Shown piece by piece: positions 58,583 to 64,000 of a stretch of 64,000 nucleotides of DNA. Under the pieces are notes generated by a model, which saw nothing but the letters and a program-made list of their open reading frames with translations, did not search any database and was not told the origin of the DNA. Each line of letters opens with the position of its first letter. The stretch's first letter is position 1. The stretch is from NCBI GenBank assembly GCA_015075625.1, contig JABTTZ010000001.1, positions 1,550,001 to 1,614,000 on the forward strand. Reading direction: 5' to 3'. A program made the translations under genes and the position numbers. This stretch comes from Anaerolineales bacterium (GTDB lineage Bacteria; Chloroflexota; Anaerolineae; Aggregatilineales; UBA2796).

Positions 58583-60379
58583 ATGTCCGTATTGCCGTTT
58601 CCTTCTTTCCTTGACGATGTTAAGGAGAAGGGTTTCCGTAAGGCGCTTTTGGAACTCGTAGACGAGACCGTAGAGCGCATTACCGCCGGGATGAACATTC
58701 AAGATATTCGTGAGGCACTGCGCGGCGAAGCGCCCACCCGCCGCCCCAACCCGCGCCTGACGCCCCACGCCGATGCCTTCTGGATGCATATGCGTCCAAG
58801 CTACTATCACCAAGCGGTGACGGGCATTTACCCCACCTTCCGTTTGGGCTTTCTCTCCACCTTCTTTTTTGTCATTGAGGTCATCACCGGCTTGTTCCTG
58901 ATGATCTTCTACACGCCCTCGCCCAATGTCGCCTATGCGGACATGCTGAATATCTTGACGAACGTCCCGCTGGGGCAGTTCATGCGCGATATGCACCGCC
59001 TTGGCGCAGAAGGGATGGTGTTGGTCGTCGCCCTCCATACGATACGCACCTTCGCCACTGGCTCGTATAAAAAACCGCGTCAATTCACGTGGTTTACGGG
59101 CATGTTATTGATGCTCTTTACGCTGTTCCTCAGTTTTACGGGTTATCTGCTGCCCTGGGACCAATTGGCGTTCTGGGCGGTGACCATCGGCACATCGATG
59201 GCAGAGGCAGCCCCACCGGAAATTGTAGGGACGAACGTCAACCTAATTCTGCGCGGGGCGCCGGATATTGGCGCGGGTGGGCTGCTGCGTTTCTATCTTG
59301 CCCATGTCTTTTTGCTGCCGATGCTGACGGCAATCTTCATTGGCGTTCACTATTACAAGGTCGTCTTGCACGGTCACAGCCTGCCGCCGCGCCTTGAAGA
59401 AGTGGGGAATGACACCGCCAAGCGCGTCCCGATGGATAAGCGCGTCTACTTCATCCCCGATGTGGCAACGACGGAAATGCTGTGGTTTGGCGGCACGATT
59501 TTCATCATGACCGTCATGTGTATTTGGTTCTTCCATGCACCGTTGGAAACGCACGCCAACCCACAGATCACCCCGCTGCATACAACCGCGCCGTGGTACT
59601 TCTTGTGGCTGCAAGGGCTGCTGAAGCTAGGGGATAAAATCCTCTTTGGGTTGGTTTTCCCCACCATTTTGTTAGTGATGTTCATGGTCTGGCCCTACCT
59701 TGAGGTGGGCAAGAGCCGCCGCTATGCGCACCGCCGTTTTGGGCTGAGCCTGATGTTGAATTTCTGTCTGTTCATGCTCGTCCTTTCCTACATGGGAACA
59801 TCGCGGTGGGGTGTTGATACCTCTGGCGACCAAGAAATGGTGCAATCGATTGCCCCGATGGAAGGTGTCGGCGTTGTTCGCAGCGTCCCCTATGAAAACT
59901 GGGAAAACGGCACGTACTGCACGGATAACCTTGAGGAAGATCACCTTCTCCCGCTGGTGGAGTGGGGCATCCCGCAGACAACAACCCTCCCCAACACCGC
60001 GCAGCCAGTCACCTGCCGCGCCGTGCCGGAGGGGATGATGCACGTGATGGAAGCCTTCAAGCACGAAAAAGAGACGTGGGGTGGGAATCTGCCCAATGTC
60101 GTCGGTATTTTGACCGTCTCCGACGCCCAAACCGATTTGAAGCGGATTGACCTGAAGGTGATCTGGAATATTGCCGAGGTGGACGAAAAGAGCGTCCCGC
60201 TCCGTGATGAGAACGGCAATATCAAGATCAAGATGGTCGAATCGCTGTTCAACGAGGAAGGCAAGCAAGAGCTTGACGAACAGGGCTTGCCTAAGACGTT
60301 CACCATCAAGGGCGTGAAATCATCTGGAAAGACGATTTTTGTCAGCCGCTTCTCCGAATATCAGGGTGGCGGACACTAA
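58583..60379 (+). CDS. qcrB: cytochrome b with C-terminal extension
   Basis: 598 residues. Heme ligands H138/H152 and H241/H256 are visible. The second pair has 14 residues between them, the spacing of b6-type rather than bc1-type proteins. The Qo motif normally PEWY reads APWY. A subunit-IV-like part follows to about residue 405, so N- and C-terminal halves are fused. About 190 extra hydrophilic residues with two Cys form an extension on the far side that I do not recognise. No N-terminal Cys for a covalent heme is seen. It is the quinol-oxidising core, probably for menaquinol. Confidence 0.93.
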   Translation: MSVLPFPSFLDDVKEKGFRKALLELVDETVERITAGMNIQDIREALRGEAPTRRPNPRLTPHADAFWMHMRPSYYHQAVTGIYPTFRLGFLSTFFFVIEVITGLFLMIFYTPSPNVAYADMLNILTNVPLGQFMRDMHRLGAEGMVLVVALHTIRTFATGSYKKPRQFTWFTGMLLMLFTLFLSFTGYLLPWDQLAFWAVTIGTSMAEAAPPEIVGTNVNLILRGAPDIGAGGLLRFYLAHVFLLPMLTAIFIGVHYYKVVLHGHSLPPRLEEVGNDTAKRVPMDKRVYFIPDVATTEMLWFGGTIFIMTVMCIWFFHAPLETHANPQITPLHTTAPWYFLWLQGLLKLGDKILFGLVFPTILLVMFMVWPYLEVGKSRRYAHRRFGLSLMLNFCLFMLVLSYMGTSRWGVDTSGDQEMVQSIAPMEGVGVVRSVPYENWENGTYCTDNLEEDHLLPLVEWGIPQTTTLPNTAQPVTCRAVPEGMMHVMEAFKHEKETWGGNLPNVVGILTVSDAQTDLKRIDLKVIWNIAEVDEKSVPLRDENGNIKIKMVESLFNEEGKQELDEQGLPKTFTIKGVKSSGKTIFVSRFSEYQGGGH

Positions 60380-60457
60380 CAAGGAACGGATCGCACCAAG
60401 TACAGCCGGGGCGGGTTGAGTAACCCGCCCCTTCATGAACACACGGAAAGTCACCTC

Positions 60458-61648
60458 ATGAAGATAGAGAACAAGATTCTGTTGGGCATCGGTTTTTTTG
60501 TGGGGATCATGCTCCTTGTGGGGTGGATCGCCATTAATGAACCCGTGCGCATGGAGGTCTTTACGCAGCAGTGGCAAGGGCGCAGCATCGAACGCGGTGC
60601 CGACCTTTACCTGAACCTGTGTTCGACCTGTCACGGGCAAGATGCGCTTGGCGCGGCGGGGGTTGCTCCGGCGTTGAAAAACCCCTACCTATTCCTCACC
60701 GAGAATCCGGCGAAGGTTGCCCAAGCGGAAGCGAATGCCCTGATCGAGGAAAAAGCCAGCCTTGAATCGGCGCTTCAGAACTTTGAGGAAAACGCCACCA
60801 AACTTGCCGAAAAGCAAAAAGAATTTGACGCCGAAACCGATCCGGCGAAAAAAGCTGAACTTCAAAAAGAGCTTGACTCGCTGAACGCGGCGATTCGTCT
60901 GTTTGGGGATCGGGCTGCCACCGAGAAGCAGATCGCAGACCTGACGGAGACGATTGCCGAGAAGCAAACCGCCCTTGACGACTTGATCGCCCAGGGCTGG
61001 GATGCCACAACGAATGTCCGGCTAAAGGAGATGAACAGCGGCGATCTGAAGGCATACCTCCGGGCGACGCTGATCGCCGGACGCCCGCTGAGCATCTATT
61101 ACGGCTGGACCCAAGCGATGCCCGCTTGGTCACAGATGGTCTCCGGCCCGCTTCGCGAAGACGAGATTGAAAACCTCGTCAATTACATTGTGAACTACCG
61201 TGAACAGGCGATCAAGCTCACCCCAAAGGATCTCCGTCAGGGGTTCAAACTGCCGGCGGAAGCGGGCGCTGCTGGCGAGGGGACGAAAAAGGCTGTCATC
61301 GGGGAAAAACCCAATGTGGAGGCGCTTGATCTGGCTGGTGGTGATGCGACGAAGGGTGAGACGCTTTTCACCCGCCTTGCCTGTGCCGCCTGCCACAGTA
61401 CTTCTGTTGGCGCGGCTTATGCCGCTGCCTCAACCGCAGGGATGGCTACCCGCGTGGAAGCAGTCCGCTTGAAACTGCCTGAATTCGCCGGGTACACGGT
61501 GGAACGCTATCTTGCCGAGAGCATCCTCTACCCCAATAAGTACATCGTCCCCGGTGGGGTAAGCGGGATCATGCCGCAGACGTTCGCTACCCAATTGACC
61601 CTCAACGATCTGCAAGACCTGATCGCCTATATCGAAACGAATAAATAA
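60458..61648 (+). CDS. membrane-anchored diheme cytochrome c with coiled-coil insert
   Basis: 396 residues from the ATG at 60458. One N-terminal membrane anchor (about 7-26). The first heme site is CSTCH at 55-59, the second CAACH at 309-313, with likely axial Met in AMPAWSQM (221) and GIMPQTF. Between the first CxxCH and its Met lies a charged helical stretch (about 84-178) with heptad character, which is unusual inside a cytochrome c domain. It probably carries electrons from the Rieske protein to a downstream acceptor. Confidence 0.92.
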   Translation: MKIENKILLGIGFFVGIMLLVGWIAINEPVRMEVFTQQWQGRSIERGADLYLNLCSTCHGQDALGAAGVAPALKNPYLFLTENPAKVAQAEANALIEEKASLESALQNFEENATKLAEKQKEFDAETDPAKKAELQKELDSLNAAIRLFGDRAATEKQIADLTETIAEKQTALDDLIAQGWDATTNVRLKEMNSGDLKAYLRATLIAGRPLSIYYGWTQAMPAWSQMVSGPLREDEIENLVNYIVNYREQAIKLTPKDLRQGFKLPAEAGAAGEGTKKAVIGEKPNVEALDLAGGDATKGETLFTRLACAACHSTSVGAAYAAASTAGMATRVEAVRLKLPEFAGYTVERYLAESILYPNKYIVPGGVSGIMPQTFATQLTLNDLQDLIAYIETNK

Positions 61649-61671
61649 CCTGTAGGCGGACACGCGCACAG

Positions 61672-61703
61672 AAAACGGGGGATCACAACGATCCCCCGTT
61701 TTT
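61672..61703 (+). terminator. intrinsic terminator of respiratory operon
   Basis: AAAACGGGGGATC and GATCCCCCGTTTT form a perfect stem with a five-base loop and a T run, 24 bases after the cytochrome c stop. Confidence 0.92.
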
Positions 61704-61884
61704 GGTTGGGGGTGTCCTCTCTAGAGCAGACGCCGTTGGCTTTATTTTCCCTGTATTCATCGAAGGGGGTAGATTGAGGGGGAAGCCCCCCCAAAAAAAC
61801 ACATTTCTCCCTCTCCCGCGTAGGGGGTTGGGGGCGAGGGGCTGTGCGTAAGGTGCGTTTACAATTTTGGGGAAGTTCAGACAA

Positions 61885-61915
61885 CCGAAAAGCCCCCTTG
61901 CGGGGGGCTTTCCGG
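61885..61915. terminator. second, possibly bidirectional hairpin
   Basis: CCGAAAAGCCCCC and GGGGGGCTTTCCGG around a TTGC loop. The minus-strand form ends in a short T run. It may be a terminator, but no gene is near enough to assign it. Confidence 0.5.
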
Positions 61916-61917
61916 CT

Positions 61918-62100
61918 GACGCCTGAACGGGTGTGTCAGCGGCTTGGTGGGAGTCCAGTGAAGCAGCGATGGTACGACAGTGAGTCTACAGCGCGTCTAC
62001 GATGGTGCAGCGATGTGAGAGCGATGAGTCAACGACGGTAGTTCGATGCGGCTAGGATGGTGTTGTGTTGGTAATGTCGCTGATGTCCCGTTACAGTTGT
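61918..62100. other. unexplained GATG-rich stretch
   Basis: Non-coding in all frames as far as I can see. It contains about seven GATG-centred repeats (AGCGATGG, ACGATGGTG, GCGATGTG, GCGATGAG, TCGATGCG, AGGATGGTG, CTGATGTC) at irregular spacing. No tRNA fold and no member of the palindromic repeat family was recognised. Confidence 0.35.
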
Positions 62101-62115
62101 CAGTATATACCCATC

Positions 62116-62137
62116 TTTTGTCATTCTGTAGACAAAA
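62116..62137. promoter_or_regulatory. inverted repeat, possible operator upstream of prmA
   Basis: TTTTGTC and GACAAAA are perfect 7-base arms around an 8-base spacer in an AT-rich region, about 70 bases before prmA. Shape and position fit a repressor site; the regulator is unknown. Confidence 0.4.
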
Positions 62138-62208
62138 AACCCTTATCATTATGAATTTTTTCTGAAGAATGTTCGGAAACAAGTGAAACGATTAACGAAG
62201 GAACGCTA

Positions 62209-63132
62209 ATGCAGTGGATTGAAGTCTCTCTTGAGGTTGATGGCGAGGCAGCGGAAGCCGTTGCCGAGGTCTTGCAGCGCTATGGACATCAGGGTGTTGC
62301 CATTGAACAAGCCGGCTTTTTCATCGAGACTTGGGAAGATGATATTCCCACGCCGAAAAAGCTGATCGTCCGCGCTTATATTCCCGCCGATGAACATGCC
62401 GAGGACGCCAAACGGCAGCTTGAGGATGCGCTTGGCTATCTACGCATGATGTACCCCATGCCTATTCCCCAGTATACCATAGTCGATGAGCAGGATTGGG
62501 CGGATGCGTGGAAAGTCCATTACCACCCGCTCCGCTTGGGGCGGCATATCCTGATTCGCCCTCTGTGGGTCACCGATATCCCCGCCGAACCGGATGATAT
62601 TGTGATCGCCCTTGATCCGGGCATGGCGTTCGGGACGGGGACGCACCCTAGCACACAGCTTGTTCTGGAGGCGGCGGAAGACCTCTTAGAAGATAGGGCG
62701 GGGATCAGTGTCCTTGACTTAGGCTGTGGATCGGGCATTTTGGCGATAGGGGCGGTGAAGATGGGCGCGGGGCGAGTGCGGGCGGTGGATACCGACCCAA
62801 TGGCAGTCCGCGTGACGGAAGAAAACGCCACCGAAAATGGCATCCCCGGACGGATTGAGAGTTCAAGGGGCAGCCTTGCCGATCTCTTGGCAACGGGCGA
62901 GACGTTCGATCTGGCGCTGGTGAATATCCTTGCCAAAGTGATCATTGCCATGTGTGGGGAGGGCTTGGAGCGCGTCGTTAACCCCGGCGGGATCGCCGTC
63001 TTTGGCGGGATCATCGAGGAACAGGGGGACGAGGTGGAGGCGGCACTCAGCAGCGCCGGATTAACCCCCTACAAACGCCGCCTGTCAGGGGATTGGATCG
63101 TCATTGAGGCGCGGCGGGAGATGGGAGAGTAG
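62209..63132 (+). CDS. prmA: ribosomal protein L11 methyltransferase
   Basis: 307 residues. PrmA methylates lysines and the N-terminus of ribosomal protein L11. The N-terminal substrate-recognition part is followed by DPGMAFGTGTHPSTQLVLE, SAM motif VLDLGCGSGILAIGAVKMGA, DTDPMAVRVTEENA and LALVNILAKVI. The catalytic half is diagnostic of PrmA. Start is an ATG with GAAGGA upstream. Confidence 0.94.
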   Translation: MQWIEVSLEVDGEAAEAVAEVLQRYGHQGVAIEQAGFFIETWEDDIPTPKKLIVRAYIPADEHAEDAKRQLEDALGYLRMMYPMPIPQYTIVDEQDWADAWKVHYHPLRLGRHILIRPLWVTDIPAEPDDIVIALDPGMAFGTGTHPSTQLVLEAAEDLLEDRAGISVLDLGCGSGILAIGAVKMGAGRVRAVDTDPMAVRVTEENATENGIPGRIESSRGSLADLLATGETFDLALVNILAKVIIAMCGEGLERVVNPGGIAVFGGIIEEQGDEVEAALSSAGLTPYKRRLSGDWIVIEARREMGE

Positions 63133-63185
63133 CGGGGGGCTGCCCCACCCCGTAGGGGCGACCTTGTGTGGTCGCCCGCGCCCCC
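63133..63185. repeat. fragment of palindromic repeat family
   Basis: CCCCGTAGGGGCGACC and GTGTGGTCGCCCGCGCCC form one arm pair of the dispersed family. Confidence 0.55.
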
Positions 63186-63301
63186 ACCCCGCGTCCATTT
63201 TCTGTATTATGTGACGAGGCGTTAGGTAGAATACCCCCATTCGCGGCGTCTATGCTTTAGCACGACGCTTTGCCCTACCTATACCTAGATGAGGTGTTTT
63301 T

Positions 63302-64000
63302 ATGACTGCTCAGGATACAACCATTGCCGCTAAGGGCTATGCCCGCCCCGAAATGCTGGTCTCCACGACGTGGGCAGCCGATCATTTGAATGAGCCTGCC
63401 ATCCGTCTGATCGAATCGAACGAGGATATTCTGCTCTACGATCAAGGGCATATCCCTGGCGCCGTGCAGATTGATTGGGTGGGTGACCTAAACGACAAAA
63501 TCCGGCGCGACTATCTGGATCGCAAAGCCTTTGCCGCGCTGATGAGCAAGCATGGCATTAGCAATGATACATTGGTTGTGTTCTATGGCGATAAAAACAA
63601 TTGGTGGGCGGCATACAGCCTATGGGTTTTCCAATTGTTCGGGCATACGAAGGCGGCGATCATCGACGGCGGGCGAAAGAAGTGGATTGAAGAAGGGCGT
63701 CCTCTGACGCGGGAAACGCCCACCTACCCCCCCGCCACCTACAACGCCCCCGAACGCACCGATTGGAAGTTCCGCGCCTTTCGGGATCAGGTGGCGGCGC
63801 ACTCGGCTGCCAACAAACCCCTCATTGATGTCCGCAGCGCGAAGGAATATTCCGGCGAACTGCTTCATATGGAGGCATACCCCAATGAGGGGGCAATGCG
63901 CGGCGGGCATATTCCGGGGGCGAAGAACGTCCCCTGGGCAACCGCCGCCAACGAGGACGGCACATTCAAAAGCGCCGCCGAACTACGCGAGATTTACGAG
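63302..64000 (+). CDS. rhodanese-type sulfurtransferase, 3' end outside window
   Basis: 233 codons are visible from the ATG at 63302. Two rhodanese modules in tandem: the first (about 20-130) has [12 protein letters not shown] and [14 protein letters not shown] without a catalytic Cys, as expected for the inactive half. The second begins with [13 protein letters not shown] and [12 protein letters not shown], and its catalytic Cys would lie beyond the window. It is probably a thiosulfate or 3-mercaptopyruvate sulfurtransferase. Confidence 0.92.
   Translation, partial: MTAQDTTIAAKGYARPEMLVSTTWAADHLNEPAIRLIESNEDILLYDQGHIPGAVQIDWVGDLNDKIRRDYLDRKAFAALMSKHGISNDTLVVFYGDKNNWWAAYSLWVFQLFGHTKAAIIDGGRKKWIEEGRPLTRETPTYPPATYNAPERTDWKFRAFRDQVAAHSAANKPLIDVRSAKEYSGELLHMEAYPNEGAMRGGHIPGAKNVPWATAANEDGTFKSAAELREIYE

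Noticed and set aside
61918-62100. tRNA or other structured RNA gene
   Set aside because: No cloverleaf, no T-loop consensus and no acceptor stem could be formed from the sequence.

Overview
The window looks like Chloroflexota (an Anaerolineae-like bacterium). The reasons are high G+C, abundant secreted proteins with TPTPTATP-type linkers, an Agl23-type membrane protein fused to NHL repeats, TolB-like propellers, DUF4397 proteins, a b6-type cytochrome b/Rieske/cytochrome c complex, a membrane pyrophosphatase and a T-box-controlled valS. This is an inference from gene content; there is no rRNA or tRNA gene in the window to confirm it.

Positions 1-7,600 (minus strand) hold the most unusual region. 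A promoter with a 9-G tract in its spacer drives a long secreted protein (beta-helix, TolB propeller, conserved 'anchor', metzincin protease). It is followed by a small tail-bearing membrane protein and then by two 'orphan' reading frames that begin inside the same anchor, lack signal peptides and carry other enzymatic tips (an M23 peptidase and a second metzincin). The genes between them share only a C-terminal 'GGGGEWMWVDGEL' tail. The constant-variable-constant layout resembles orphan-tip arrays of polymorphic toxins, but I know of no described family with this anchor and tail.

Positions 7,670-26,150 are mostly housekeeping genes: mfd, a YcgQ-like membrane protein, a nucleotidyltransferase-like pair, a lone phage-type terminase with a zinc ribbon, an SxtJ/carbamoyltransferase/DUF5989 cluster, hppA, htpG, an MFS transporter and a tam-like methyltransferase. 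A promoter-leader element of about 160 bp occurs twice, upstream of mfd and upstream of the carbamoyltransferase cluster, in opposite orientation.

Positions 26,300-46,830 hold an ECF sigma/anti-sigma/Agl23-NHL operon, a Val T-box controlling a methyltransferase and valS (valS is frameshifted at a run of eight C), a seven-unit palindromic repeat array, an M24 peptidase and proA, a CUT1 sugar ABC transporter without its ATPase, a divergent murG-like gene and ahcY.

Positions 46,830-64,000 hold two DUF4397 surface proteins around a glycosyltransferase, rmd-gmd for GDP-deoxy sugar synthesis, a DUF4342 protein, an FGE-fold protein, the Rieske/cytochrome b/cytochrome c operon, prmA and a rhodanese cut by the window end. 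Families of GC-rich palindromic repeats fill most intergenic spaces. Starts were moved to internal ATG codons where a ribosome binding site or family alignment favoured it.
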